Source of the DNA: CAHJWH01 sp965198905
GTDB lineage: Bacteria > Pseudomonadota > Alphaproteobacteria > Caulobacterales > Caulobacteraceae
Direction: 5' to 3'
NCBI GenBank assembly: GCA_965198905.1
Contig: OZ240678.1
Span: 2,914,001 to 2,978,000 of the forward strand
Length of the DNA stretch: 64,000 bases
This document shows, piece by piece, positions 1-8,845 of the stretch. Numbering within the stretch: position 1 is the first letter of the stretch; every line of letters starts with the position of its first letter. Made by a program: the position numbers and the translations under genes. The notes under the pieces were generated by a model. It had not been told where the DNA came from, did not search any database, and worked only from the letters and a program-made list of their open reading frames with translations.

Positions 1-625
1 GCCGCGCGTCCGCGTGCGCCAGCAGGCGATAGGCCAATGTCGCGGCCGTGAAAGTCTTGCCCGCGCCGGTGGCCATCTGCACGAACGCGCGTGGCTGGTC
101 TCGGCGCAACGACGCCTCGATCCCCTCGATAGCGTCCACCTGACAGTCACGCAGGCCTTCGATGACGAGATCCGGCATTTCCGCCAGCCGCGCCCGAAGT
201 GACGAGCCGGCCTTCAGCCATTCGTGCAAGGTCTCTGGGCGATGAAAGCTGAACACCCGCCGCGACCTCTGTTCGGGGTCGAGGCGATCGGAGAAGAGGA
301 TTTCCACCCCGGACGCCTCGTAGTCGAAACGCAGAGGATCGCTCCAGCGGGCGAGCGCCGCGGGCGGGGAGGACTGGTAGCCTTTCGCCTGCTCCGCCAC
401 GCCTGACAGGGTGGCGCCGGCCGCCTTGGCCTCCACCACGCCGCAGGCCTTGCCGGCGATCAGCAGAAGGTAGTCGCATGGACCACTCGCGAGCGGATAC
501 TCGCGCACAGCGACGCCGAGGCCCGCGTTGCGGTTCATCGCGGCGCGGTCCTGCACGAGCCAACCCGACGCCGCGAGTTGGGCGTCGATCACCTCTCGGG
601 CTCTGGCTTCCGGTGTCGTTGGCAC
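1..625 (-). CDS. hsdR: Type I restriction endonuclease subunit R (HsdR), N-terminal part, cut by window edge
   Basis: Reading leftward from a GTG at 625, 208 codons are open to the window edge with no stop. The N-terminal part carries a nuclease-like pattern: an acidic residue in CDYLLLIAGK followed by VVEAKA, fitting the PD-(D/E)XK core of HsdR. Near the edge is a clear Walker A motif, MATGAGKTF, starting the DEAD/DEAH-type translocase domain. HsdR is the motor and cutting subunit of a type I restriction-modification complex that also needs HsdM and HsdS; those would lie left of the window. An ATG 29 codons downstream (MNRNAGLG) is a possible alternative start, but residues before it look like normal HsdR N-terminus. 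It points away from the conjugation genes and is probably defence cargo of the same element. The family is fairly sure; the exact start is not. Confidence 0.8.
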   Translation of the reverse strand, partial: MPTTPEARAREVIDAQLAASGWLVQDRAAMNRNAGLGVAVREYPLASGPCDYLLLIAGKACGVVEAKAAGATLSGVAEQAKGYQSSPPAALARWSDPLRFDYEASGVEILFSDRLDPEQRSRRVFSFHRPETLHEWLKAGSSLRARLAEMPDLVIEGLRDCQVDAIEGIEASLRRDQPRAFVQMATGAGKTFTAATLAYRLLAHADAR

Positions 626-813
626 GGCTCAGCTATGTAACGATACAGCCGACGAACACAATCCAAGGCTTAGCTGCACGACCCAGGAGCCGAGATGCGG
701 AGATGCCCGGACCACTATCAGAAGCGATCCTGACCCTCTGCCTGAGCGTATCTCTTAGGAGCGAAAAGGTCACTTGGGGGGAGCGTTCCCCACAGCGCCG
801 GCGTTCAACCTCC

Positions 814-960
814 ATGAACGGCATCGGCCTCGCGATCCTCCTCGCCTCGATCGCCCTGTCAGTCGCGATCACCGTGCTCTCGCATGGTCATGTCGTGCTG
901 ATCGCGCTTCCGCTGCTCATCGGTGTCCCGCTGGCTGGCGTCTTCGGACGTCGACGATAA
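814..960 (+). CDS. Possible 48-residue small membrane protein
   Basis: The ATG at 814 opens a 48-residue reading frame that is almost entirely hydrophobic, with two candidate membrane segments (about residues 4-21 and 26-43) separated by SHGHV and ending in the positively charged tail GRRR. That pattern favours a two-helix inner-membrane protein over a chance frame. No strong Shine-Dalgarno sequence precedes the ATG, and I do not recognise a family. It sits between the divergent hsdR and traG, so it could be element-encoded. The reading frame continues open upstream into hsdR antisense sequence, which I discount. Confidence 0.35.
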   Translation: MNGIGLAILLASIALSVAITVLSHGHVVLIALPLLIGVPLAGVFGRRR

Positions 961-1098
961 GTAAGTTAGATCCCGTTCTGAACTAACCACCCTTTGTTCA
1001 CGCTAAGCTAGCCGTTTCTACGACGCCCACCCGTAGCCTCTTGTAATCAACGTCAATGGCCCTTGTTCCTGTGCCTGTTCATGCATGGGAGCTATGTC

Positions 1099-3144
1099 AT
1101 GTCCGGGAACAAGGTGCTCTGGGGCCAGGTGCTGATCGTTGGCCTAGTGGTGCTGACCGCCGTTTGGACGGCCACGGAATGGACCGCCTGGAGGTTGGCG
1201 TTCCAGCCTGAGCTCGGGAAGCCATTCGGCCGTTTCTTAGCCCTGCCGCTCTACCCGCCGCCGATCTTCTTCTGGTGGTGGTTCGAGTTCAACGCTTATG
1301 CGCCAAAGATATTCGCCGAGGGCGCCTGCATTGCGGCGGGCGGCAGCCTGACGTCGGTTGTGGTGGCGATCGCCATGTCGGTTTGGCGGGCCCGGGAAGC
1401 GCGCCAGGCCACCACCTTCGGCTCGGCCCGCTGGGCGAGCCCCAAGGAGATCAAGGCCTCGGGCCTGCTTGGGGCCGACGGCGTGGTGTTGGGTCAGACG
1501 GCGCGACAGTACCTCCGCCACGATGGGCCCGAGCACGTGCTCTGCTTCGCGCCTACCCGGTCCGGCAAGGGCGTGGGCCTAGTCATCCCCTCTCTCCTGA
1601 CTTGGGCCGGCAGCTGCATCGTCCACGACATAAAGGGCGAGAACTTCCAACTCACCGCCGGCTTCCGAGGCCTGTTCAGCCGCGTGCTGAAGTTCGATCC
1701 CACCGACAGCAATAGCGCCGCCTACAATCCCCTGCTGGAGGTCCGGAAAGGTCCGACCGAGGTCCGCGATGTCCAAAACATCGCCGACATCCTGGTCGAC
1801 CCCGAGGGTGCGCTCGAGAAGCGCAGTCACTGGGAGAAGACCAGCCATAGCCTCCTTGTCGGGGCCATCCTGCACGTCCTGTACGCCGAGGCGGACAAGA
1901 CGTTGGCCGGGGTGGCTCAGTTCCTCTCCGATCCGAGGCGCCCGGTTGAGACCACGCTTCGGGCCATGTTGAGCACGCCGCATCTTGGGCCGGGCAAGCC
2001 CCATCCCGTGGTGGCGTCGGCGGCGCGGGAGCTCCTAAACAAGAGTGAGAACGAGCGCTCGGGCGTGCTCTCCACCGCCATGTCGTTCCTGGGGCTCTAT
2101 CGCGATCCCGTTGTCGCCGAGGTGACCAGCCGATGCGACTGGCGCATCGCCGACCTGATCTCGGGCGAGCGTCCCGTCAGCCTGTATCTGGTCGTGCCAC
2201 CCTCGGACATCTCCCGGACCAAGCCGCTGGTGCGCCTGATCCTGAACCAGATCGGGCGGCGGCTGACCGAGCCGCTTGAGGCGTCAACGCGTCGCCACCG
2301 TATGCTTCTGCTGCTCGACGAATTCCCCGCGCTTGGCCGGCTCGACTTTTTCGAGAGCACGCTGGCGTTCATGGCTGGCTATGGGCTGAAGGCTTTCCTG
2401 ATCGCCCAGTCCCTGAACCAGATCGAGAAGGCCTACGGGACCAACAACGCCGTCCTGGACAACTGCCACGTGCGGGTCGCGTTTGCGACCAACGACGAGC
2501 GGACCGCGAAGCGGATATCCGATGCGCTGGGCGCCACGACCGAGATCCGGGCCATGAAGAACTACGCCGGCCATCGGCTCTCGCCATGGCTCGGCCACCT
2601 GATGGTCTCTCGCCAGGAGACCGCGCGGCCGCTCCTGACCTCGGGCGAGATCATGCAGCTTCCGCCGGCTGAGGAGATCATCATGGTCTCGGGCTCGCCG
2701 CCAATCCGGGCCGGTAAGGTCCGCTACTACGATGACCCACAGCTCCAGGCGCGTATCCTGACACCGCCCGAGCTGGCGCCCCCACCGGAGGGAAAGGGCC
2801 CTCCCGACGACTGGAGTGGGGCGAAGCCAATCTCGCCGCCGCCGCAGGCCCTTGCCGAGGAGAAGCCCGTCGCGGCCGAGGCGAAGACGGACAACGCTCC
2901 CCAGCAAGCGTCAGACGACGGCCGCGGGCGTGATCCCGCCCGGGAAGAGGCCAAGGATGCGGCGGAGCGGGAACAGGAGCGGCGCGACGCCGAGACGGAG
3001 TTCGACCACAAGGACGGGAAAGGACGCAGCGGGCGCGACGGCGAGGCGGATCGTCTGCGCGACATGCACCGCGGCTTCCTCGTCAACGCGAAGCTGGCCG
3101 CCCTGGACCGTGGAGACGGCCTGCAGATGGACGGCGGGCGGTGA
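1099..3144 (+). CDS. traG: Type IV coupling protein TraG/VirD4 family
   Basis: This is the inner-membrane ATPase that brings the relaxosome to the conjugative type IV secretion channel. The 681-residue product has N-terminal membrane segments (about residues 7-27 and 55-95), a Walker A motif PTRSGKG (Lys157), and a Walker B stretch LLLLDE around residues 403-408, in the VirD4/TraG arrangement. The C-terminal 130 residues are a low-complexity charged tail rich in Glu, Lys, Arg and Ala. I chose the ATG at 1099 because GGGAG lies 7 bases upstream; a start at 1063 in the same frame is also open. The stop overlaps the GTG of the next gene, so translation is probably coupled. It heads the transfer region. 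Confidence 0.95.
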   Translation: MSGNKVLWGQVLIVGLVVLTAVWTATEWTAWRLAFQPELGKPFGRFLALPLYPPPIFFWWWFEFNAYAPKIFAEGACIAAGGSLTSVVVAIAMSVWRAREARQATTFGSARWASPKEIKASGLLGADGVVLGQTARQYLRHDGPEHVLCFAPTRSGKGVGLVIPSLLTWAGSCIVHDIKGENFQLTAGFRGLFSRVLKFDPTDSNSAAYNPLLEVRKGPTEVRDVQNIADILVDPEGALEKRSHWEKTSHSLLVGAILHVLYAEADKTLAGVAQFLSDPRRPVETTLRAMLSTPHLGPGKPHPVVASAARELLNKSENERSGVLSTAMSFLGLYRDPVVAEVTSRCDWRIADLISGERPVSLYLVVPPSDISRTKPLVRLILNQIGRRLTEPLEASTRRHRMLLLLDEFPALGRLDFFESTLAFMAGYGLKAFLIAQSLNQIEKAYGTNNAVLDNCHVRVAFATNDERTAKRISDALGATTEIRAMKNYAGHRLSPWLGHLMVSRQETARPLLTSGEIMQLPPAEEIIMVSGSPPIRAGKVRYYDDPQLQARILTPPELAPPPEGKGPPDDWSGAKPISPPPQALAEEKPVAAEAKTDNAPQQASDDGRGRDPAREEAKDAAEREQERRDAETEFDHKDGKGRSGRDGEADRLRDMHRGFLVNAKLAALDRGDGLQMDGGR

Positions 3145-3605
3145 GCAAGGTCCCGCTCTCCACCTATCTCGATCCCAAGCTGGCCGAGGCGCTCGAGACC
3201 TATGCAGCACGCCGAAAGGTCTCCAAGTCGGTCGTCGCTGAAGCGGCGATCGCCTCATTCCTGTCGCCCGACAGCGCGGAGCGGGACGAGGCGGTGTTGG
3301 CCCGACGGTTCGACCGCCTCTCGCGGCAGGTCGAGCGGCTTGAGCGCGACAGCACGATCTCGATCGAGATGCTCGCCCTGTTCGTCCGCTCCTGGCTGGC
3401 CGCCACGCCTGTCCTGCCCGAGCCCGAGCCGACCGCCGCGGAGATCAAGGCGCGTGAGCGGTTCGAGCGCTTCGTGCGTGCGCTCGGCCAAAGGCTCGCC
3501 AGCGGCCGAAGCCTCGCCCGGGAGGTCTCGGAAGACGTGACGCGCACGCAGGAGGATCAGTTGGCGACAGGCGGTGCGCAGCGCGAGAGCTCGCATCGAC
3601 CGTAA
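3141..3605 (+). CDS. Ribbon-helix-helix (CopG-like) protein of the conjugation cluster
   Basis: The 154-residue protein begins with a GTG inside the end of traG (GTGA overlap). Its N-terminus, with STYLDPKLAEALE followed by a basic helix and VSKSVVAEAAI, fits a ribbon-helix-helix DNA-binding fold. A long charged, probably coiled-coil stretch follows (about residues 50-75), then a hydrophobic patch near SIEMLALFVRSWL. Genes of this type are commonly found between traG and trbB in alphaproteobacterial and Tn4371-like elements. It may act as a transfer regulator or accessory DNA-binding protein; the sequence does not show which. The C-terminal 40 residues look unstructured. Confidence 0.75.
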   Translation: MSKVPLSTYLDPKLAEALETYAARRKVSKSVVAEAAIASFLSPDSAERDEAVLARRFDRLSRQVERLERDSTISIEMLALFVRSWLAATPVLPEPEPTAAEIKARERFERFVRALGQRLASGRSLAREVSEDVTRTQEDQLATGGAQRESSHRP

Positions 3606-3755
3606 TCACCAAGCGCAAACCCGCCGATCTCCTGTATTTCTACGCCATCCTACGATTGCTGATTTTGCTTGTTGATCGGGCCGGTTTGGCGGTCCTTCTA
3701 CTCATCCCGTCGCGCCCGCAGCGCTTGGCTGCGGACCCGGCGGAGGTGATCTCCG

Positions 3756-4754
3756 GTGTCTTCCAGCCCGTCTTCGGTGCTGCTGCGCTCTCAGGCCTTC
3801 GCGCGCGGTGCGCGCATGCTGCGGACCGCGCTTGGGCCCGCCATCGCCGGCTGGCTGGAAGACCCTGCCGTGGTCGAGGTCATGCTTAACCCAGACGGTC
3901 GACTGTGGGTCGACCGTCTGTCTTCGGGTCTGGCCGACACGGGCGAGCGGCTCTCCCCGGAGGACGGCGAGCGGATCGTTCGGCTGGTGGCCCACCATGT
4001 CGGCGCCGAGGTCCACGCCGGCTCGCCCCGGCTTTCCGCCGAACTGCCCGAGACCGGAGAGCGGTTCGAGGGCCTGCTGCCGCCGGTCGCCATCGCCCCA
4101 ACTTTCGCCATCCGTAAACCCGCCGTCGCAGTGTTCACGCTGAGCGACTACGCGGCCGCTTGCATCATGAGCCCGGCCCAGGCCGAGGCGCTTCGCGTCG
4201 CTGTCGTCGAGCGCCGCAACATCCTGGTCGCCGGCGGCACCTCCACCGGCAAGACCACCCTGGTCAATGCGCTGCTGGCCGAGGTCTCCAAGACCTGCGA
4301 CCGCGTGGTGCTGATTGAAGACACCCGCGAGCTCCAGTGCTCCGCCCCGAACCTGGTGGCGCTGCGCACCAAGGATGGCGTGGTCAGCCTGTCGGACCTG
4401 GTGCGCGCGGCGCTCCGCCTGCGCCCCGACCGCATCCCCATCGGCGAGGTCCGAGGCGCGGAGGCGCTCGACCTGCTCAAGGCCTGGGGCACCGGTCATC
4501 CGGGCGGGGTCGGCACCCTGCACGCCGGATCGGCGCTCGGCGCGCTCCGCCGTCTGGAGCAGTTGATCCAGGAAGCCGTGGTCACCGTACCCCGCGCCCT
4601 GATCGCCGAGACTATCGACGTCATCGCCGTTCTCTCCGGCCGTGGCGCTCAGCGCCGCCTGTCCGAACTCGCTCGCGTCCAAGGCCTCAGCGCCTCGGGC
4701 GACTACCTGCTCACCCCCCTGGAACCCGCCTCTGAACAAGGACCCACGTCATGA
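3756..4754 (+). CDS. trbB: Conjugal transfer ATPase TrbB (VirB11 family)
   Basis: TrbB is the hexameric cytoplasmic traffic ATPase at the base of P-type conjugation machines. The 332-residue product has the family layout: an N-terminal domain with PAVVEVMLNPDG, a Walker A motif GGTSTGKTT (Lys166), an IEDTREL Asp box, and a GTGHPGG His box in the C-terminal half. The GTG start at 3756 is set by a very strong ribosome-binding site, GGAGGTGAT at 3742-3750, five bases upstream. It is the first gene of the coupled trb run, 150 bases after the ribbon-helix-helix gene, and that gap holds no other convincing gene. Confidence 0.95.
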   Translation: MSSSPSSVLLRSQAFARGARMLRTALGPAIAGWLEDPAVVEVMLNPDGRLWVDRLSSGLADTGERLSPEDGERIVRLVAHHVGAEVHAGSPRLSAELPETGERFEGLLPPVAIAPTFAIRKPAVAVFTLSDYAAACIMSPAQAEALRVAVVERRNILVAGGTSTGKTTLVNALLAEVSKTCDRVVLIEDTRELQCSAPNLVALRTKDGVVSLSDLVRAALRLRPDRIPIGEVRGAEALDLLKAWGTGHPGGVGTLHAGSALGALRRLEQLIQEAVVTVPRALIAETIDVIAVLSGRGAQRRLSELARVQGLSASGDYLLTPLEPASEQGPTS

Positions 4755-5083
4755 TCGTTCGCTTTCGCTCGCGCCTTCGCCGCCTCCTCCTCTCCGCATC
4801 CGCCTTTGCGCTCGGCGGCCTAATCGCCGCCCCGGCGTGGGCGTCAGGCTCCAACATGCCCTGGGAGCAGCCGCTGCAGCAGATCCTGGATTCCATCCAG
4901 GGACCGGTCGCCAAGATCATGGCGGTGATCATCATCATCATGACCGGCCTGACCCTGGCTTTTGGCGACACCTCCGGCGGCTCCCGCAAGCTGATCCAGA
5001 TCGTGTTCGGCCTGTCGATCGCCTTTGCCGCTTCCTCCTTCTTCCTGAGCTTCTTCAGCTTCGGCGGCGGAGCCCTGGTCTGA
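4751..5083 (+). CDS. trbC: Conjugal transfer pilin TrbC (VirB2-like)
   Basis: The 110-residue protein is a prepilin of the VirB2/TrbC type. It has a basic N-terminus and a signal-peptide-like stretch to about residue 33 (ending APAWA), a short hydrophilic part, and two strong hydrophobic helices (about residues 55-75 and 86-108). Pilins of this family are cleaved, and some are cyclised, to build the conjugative pilus. The ATG overlaps the stop of trbB by ATGA, indicating translational coupling. Placement directly after trbB and before trbD matches the standard order. Confidence 0.9.
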   Translation: MIVRFRSRLRRLLLSASAFALGGLIAAPAWASGSNMPWEQPLQQILDSIQGPVAKIMAVIIIIMTGLTLAFGDTSGGSRKLIQIVFGLSIAFAASSFFLSFFSFGGGALV

Positions 5084-5352
5084 TGGACCAGCTGGAGTCC
5101 GTTGCAGGCTTCATGGCCCCGGTGCGCCGGTCCCTGACCGAGCCCATGCTGATGGGCGGCGCGCCGCGCTCGATCGCGATTCTGAACGGCACGCTGGCGG
5201 CGGCCTTGGGCTTAGGCCTGCGGCTCTGGATCGCCGGGCTGGCGCTCTGGCTGATCGGCCACGCCGCCGCGGTCTGGGCCACCCGCCGCGATCCGCAGTT
5301 TGTGGAGGTGGTCCGCCGCCACGTCCGCTTCCCCGGCCACCTTCGAGTCTGA
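5083..5352 (+). CDS. trbD: Conjugal transfer protein TrbD (VirB3-like)
   Basis: The 89-residue product has a short N-terminal soluble part with VRRSLTEPMLMGGAPR, a typical VirB3/TrbD feature, followed by one long or two short membrane helices (about residues 30-66) and a basic tail. VirB3-like proteins sit in the inner membrane next to the VirB4-type ATPase. Its ATG shares one base with the TGA of trbC (TGATG). I took this ATG rather than any upstream frame-open position because the protein would otherwise run through trbC antiparallel to no known domain. Confidence 0.9.
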   Translation: MDQLESVAGFMAPVRRSLTEPMLMGGAPRSIAILNGTLAAALGLGLRLWIAGLALWLIGHAAAVWATRRDPQFVEVVRRHVRFPGHLRV

Positions 5353-5364
5353 TGGGAGCGCCCG

Positions 5365-7827
5365 ATGCTGAACCTGTCGGAGTACCGCAAGACATCCCAG
5401 ACCCTGGCCGACTTCCTGCCCTGGGCCGCGCTGGTCGCGCCCGGCGTGGTGCTGAACAAGGACGGATCGTTCCAGCGCACCGCCCGCTTCCGCGGCCCGG
5501 ACCTGGAGTCCGCCACGCCCAGTGAGCTGGTCGGCGCCAGTGCCCGGCTCAACAATGCGCTACGCCGTCTCGGCTCCGGCTGGGCGGTGTTCACTGAAGC
5601 TCAGCGTGGTCCGGCCGGCGACTACCCGGCTAGCCGCTTTCCCGATCCGGTGTCCGAGCTGGTCGAGATCGAACGCCGGGCTCAGTTCGAGCAGGAAGGC
5701 GCACATTTCGAGTCAGCCTACTTCCTCACCTTCCTCTGGCAGCCACCCGCGGAGGACGCCTCGCGCGCGGAGGCCTTTCTCTACGAAGGTCGCGCCCGTA
5801 ACGGCGCAGATCCGCGCGAAGCGTTGCGCGGGTTCGTCGATCGCACCGACCGCGTGCTGGCGCTGATGGAGGGCTTCCTGCCGGAGGCCGCCTGGCTCTC
5901 CGATGCTGAGACCCTGACCTACCTGCACTCCTGCGTCTCCACCCGCCGCCATCGGGTACGCGTGCCCGAGACGCCCATGCACCTGGACGCCATCCTGGTG
6001 GACGAGGCGCTGACCGGCGGGCTGGAGCCGATGCTGGGTTCAGCCCACCTGCGCACCCTCAGCATCATGGGTTTCCCGTCGGCCACCTATCCGGGGATCC
6101 TGGATGAGCTGAACCGGCTGGCCTTTCCCTACCGCTGGTCCACCCGGGCCATCTGCCTGGACAAGACCGACGCCACTAAGCTCCTGACCCGCATCCGCCG
6201 GCAATGGTTCGCCAAGCGCAAGTCCATCGCCGCCATCCTGAAGGAGGTGATGACCAACGAGGCTTCAGCGCTGCTAGACAGCGACGCCTCCAATAAAGCC
6301 ACCGACGCCGACCTGGCGCTGCAGGAGCTCGGCTCGGACCTGATCGGTCAGGCCTATCTCACCGCGACCATCACGGTCTGGGACGAGGACCCTCGCGCCG
6401 CGGACGCCAAGCTGCGTCTGGTGGAGAAGGTGATCCAAGGTCGCGACTTCACCTGTGCGGTGGAGACGGTCAACGCGGTGGAGGCCTGGCTCGGCAGTCT
6501 GCCCGGTCACGTCTACGCCAATGTGCGCTCCTGGCCGGTCTCCACCCTGAACCTCGCCCACATGGTCCCACTCTCCGCCGTCTGGGCCGGACCGGCGAGC
6601 GACGAGCACCTCAATGCTCCGCCGCTGTTCTTCGCGCGCACTGATGGATCGACACCGTTCCGGTTCTCGCTGCACGTCGACGATGTCGGCCATACCCTGG
6701 TGGTCGGTCCGACCGGCTCGGGCAAGAGCGTGCTGCTGGCGCTTATGGCGCTGCAGTTTCGGCGTTACGACCGGGCTCAGGTGTTCGCCTTCGACTTCGG
6801 CGGGTCGATCCGCGCCGCCGCCATCTCCATGGGCGGCGACTGGGAGGACCTCGGCGGCGCGCTGTCGGAAGCCTTAAGCGAGGCCGTCGCGCTGCAGCCG
6901 CTGGCTCGCCTGCACGAGCCTGCGGAGCGGGCGTGGGCGGCGGACTGGATCGCCGCCATCCTGTCGCGCGAAGGCATCGTGGTCACGCCGGAGGTGAAGG
7001 AGCACCTCTGGTCGGCGCTGAATTCACTCAGCACAGCGCCGGTCCATGAGCGCACGCTCACCGGCCTCTCGGTCCTGCTCCAGGCTAACACCCTGAAACG
7101 GGCGCTGCAGCCCTACTGCCTGGACGGTCCATGGGGTCGGCTACTGGATTCAGAGTCCGAGCACCTCGGCGACGCGAACGTGCAGGTGTTCGAGACCGAG
7201 GGCCTGGTGGGCTCGGGTGCGGCGTCGGCCGTGCTGGCCTACCTGTTCCACCGCATCGAGGGCCGGCTGGACGGATCGCCAACCCTGATCATCGTCGACG
7301 AGGGGTGGCTGGCCTTGGACGATCCGGCGTTCGGGGCGCAGCTGCGCGAATGGCTGAAGACGCTTCGCAAGAAGAACGCGTCGGTCGTGTTCGCCACCCA
7401 GTCGCTGGCCGACATCGAGGGCAGCCCGATCGCACCGGCCATCGTGGAGAGCTGCCCGACGCGGCTGTTCCTCCCCAACGAGCGGGCGCTCGAGCCGCAG
7501 ATCACCGACATCTATCGCCGCTTCGGCCTGAACGATCGCCAGATCGAGATCCTGGCCCGGGCCACACCCAAGCGCGACTACTACTGCCAGTCCCGGCGCG
7601 GCAACCGCCTGTTTGAGCTGGGGCTCGGCCCCGTAGCGCTCGCCTTTGCGGCGGCCTCGTCCAAGTCAGATCAGGCCACGATCACCGCCCTTGTGGCCGA
7701 ACACGGCCGAGTGGGATTCGCGCAAGCATGGCTGCGCCGCCGAGGCCTGCCGTGGGCGGCTGACCTTCTGTCGCCAGGATCGACCTCGGCTCCTCCCATC
7801 ACCTCACCCCTGGAGATCGCGCCATGA
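5365..7827 (+). CDS. trbE: Conjugal transfer ATPase TrbE (VirB4 family)
   Basis: At 820 residues this is the large VirB4-type ATPase that powers pilus assembly and DNA transfer. The N-terminal half fits the CagE/TrbE/VirB domain. The C-terminal half has Walker A GPTGSGKS (Lys454), a Walker B region around IIVDEGWLAL, and the conserved VFATQSLADIE stretch. A GGGAG motif lies just upstream of the ATG at 5365. The gene follows trbD by 12 bases, and its stop overlaps the start of trbJ by ATGA. Its length is normal for the family and the frame is intact. Confidence 0.96.
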   Translation: MLNLSEYRKTSQTLADFLPWAALVAPGVVLNKDGSFQRTARFRGPDLESATPSELVGASARLNNALRRLGSGWAVFTEAQRGPAGDYPASRFPDPVSELVEIERRAQFEQEGAHFESAYFLTFLWQPPAEDASRAEAFLYEGRARNGADPREALRGFVDRTDRVLALMEGFLPEAAWLSDAETLTYLHSCVSTRRHRVRVPETPMHLDAILVDEALTGGLEPMLGSAHLRTLSIMGFPSATYPGILDELNRLAFPYRWSTRAICLDKTDATKLLTRIRRQWFAKRKSIAAILKEVMTNEASALLDSDASNKATDADLALQELGSDLIGQAYLTATITVWDEDPRAADAKLRLVEKVIQGRDFTCAVETVNAVEAWLGSLPGHVYANVRSWPVSTLNLAHMVPLSAVWAGPASDEHLNAPPLFFARTDGSTPFRFSLHVDDVGHTLVVGPTGSGKSVLLALMALQFRRYDRAQVFAFDFGGSIRAAAISMGGDWEDLGGALSEALSEAVALQPLARLHEPAERAWAADWIAAILSREGIVVTPEVKEHLWSALNSLSTAPVHERTLTGLSVLLQANTLKRALQPYCLDGPWGRLLDSESEHLGDANVQVFETEGLVGSGAASAVLAYLFHRIEGRLDGSPTLIIVDEGWLALDDPAFGAQLREWLKTLRKKNASVVFATQSLADIEGSPIAPAIVESCPTRLFLPNERALEPQITDIYRRFGLNDRQIEILARATPKRDYYCQSRRGNRLFELGLGPVALAFAAASSKSDQATITALVAEHGRVGFAQAWLRRRGLPWAADLLSPGSTSAPPITSPLEIAP

Positions 7828-8564
7828 GCTTTGCGCGTCTAGCTCGCTTGGCTATGGCCAGCATGGCTGTCCTGTCGATCACGGTCGCCCAACCTGCCTC
7901 GGCGCAGATGACGGTGTTCGATCCGTCCAACTATGCCCAAAACGTCATGACCGCGGCGCGCTCGCTACAGCAGGTCAACAACCAGTTCCGCAGCCTGGAG
8001 AACCAGGCCACATCCCTGATCAATCAGGCCAAGAACCTGGCCAGCCTGCCGTACTCCACCCTGGTCACGATCCAGAACTCGATTGCCCAAACCCAGCAGT
8101 TGCTGAACCAGGCGCAGCGGATCGCCTACAGCGTCACCCAGATCGACCAGGCGTTCACCCGCTACTATCCCCAGGGCTACTCAGGCTCGCCCAGCAACAC
8201 CCAGCTGATCGGCGACGCCCAGACCCGCTGGACCAATGCGCTGGCCGGCTACCAGGACGCCCTGCATGTCCAGGCCGGCGTGGTGGGCAACGTCACCGCG
8301 ACCCAGTCCGAGATCACCGGCCTGGTCACCGCCAGCCAGGGCGCCAGCGGTGCGCTGCAGGTCTCGCAATCGGGCAACCAGCTGCTGGCGGTGATCGCGC
8401 GCGAACTGGCGGATGTCACAGCACTGCTAGCCGCCCAGGGCCGAGCCTCGAGCCTCGCCGGCGCAGGTGCGACCGCCAACCAGGCCCAGGCTCAGTCCCA
8501 GATTACCACCTTTCTGACAACGGGCGCGGCGTACCAGCCCCAGTCCGTTATGATGTTCCACTGA
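7824..8564 (+). CDS. trbJ: Conjugal transfer protein TrbJ (VirB5-like)
   Basis: The 246-residue product starts with a clear Sec signal peptide (hydrophobic core residues 8-23, cleavage likely after PASA). The mature part has long Gln/Asn-rich helices such as SLQQVNNQFRSLENQA, which is characteristic of TrbJ/VirB5 proteins at the pilus tip or periplasmic face. It overlaps trbE by ATGA and its TGA shares one base with the following trbK-like ATG. Confidence 0.92.
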   Translation: MSFARLARLAMASMAVLSITVAQPASAQMTVFDPSNYAQNVMTAARSLQQVNNQFRSLENQATSLINQAKNLASLPYSTLVTIQNSIAQTQQLLNQAQRIAYSVTQIDQAFTRYYPQGYSGSPSNTQLIGDAQTRWTNALAGYQDALHVQAGVVGNVTATQSEITGLVTASQGASGALQVSQSGNQLLAVIARELADVTALLAAQGRASSLAGAGATANQAQAQSQITTFLTTGAAYQPQSVMMFH

Positions 8565-8845
8565 TGCGCCGGCCGGCTCTCGATCCGCGTTCGCTTGGAC
8601 GCGCCGGTGCGGTCCTGCTGGTCGCGGGCGCGATCCTGGCGTCGGCCATTTCCATCCACTCGGCCGAGCGCAGCCGTTCGCATGCTGCCGCTGCGACCGC
8701 AGGCGCTCACGCCGACAACGCCGGTCTGGAGCGTTGTCGCGAGCTTGGTACGGCGGCCGAGAACGACGCTGAATGTCTGGCGGTGTGGGCTCAGCTCCGC
8801 CGACGGTTCTTTGAGTCCAGGCCCCCGGTGGGGGCCCGGTCATGA
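8564..8845 (+). CDS. trbK: Putative entry-exclusion protein, TrbK-alt family
   Basis: This 93-residue protein has one N-terminal membrane helix (about residues 13-30) and a short exported domain with the spaced cysteines and aromatic pattern ERCRELG...AECLAVWAQLRRRF. That pattern and the position between trbJ and trbL fit the alternative TrbK family annotated as putative entry exclusion, which would block redundant conjugation into a cell already carrying the element. It lacks a lipobox Cys, unlike classical RP4 TrbK. The ATG touches the trbJ stop and its own stop overlaps trbL by ATGA. Confidence 0.75.
   Translation: MRRPALDPRSLGRAGAVLLVAGAILASAISIHSAERSRSHAAAATAGAHADNAGLERCRELGTAAENDAECLAVWAQLRRRFFESRPPVGARS

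Noticed and set aside
478..813. Upstream extension of the small membrane protein frame
   Set aside because: It overlaps the hsdR start region antisense, is rich in Arg/Ser/Pro and has no recognisable domain.
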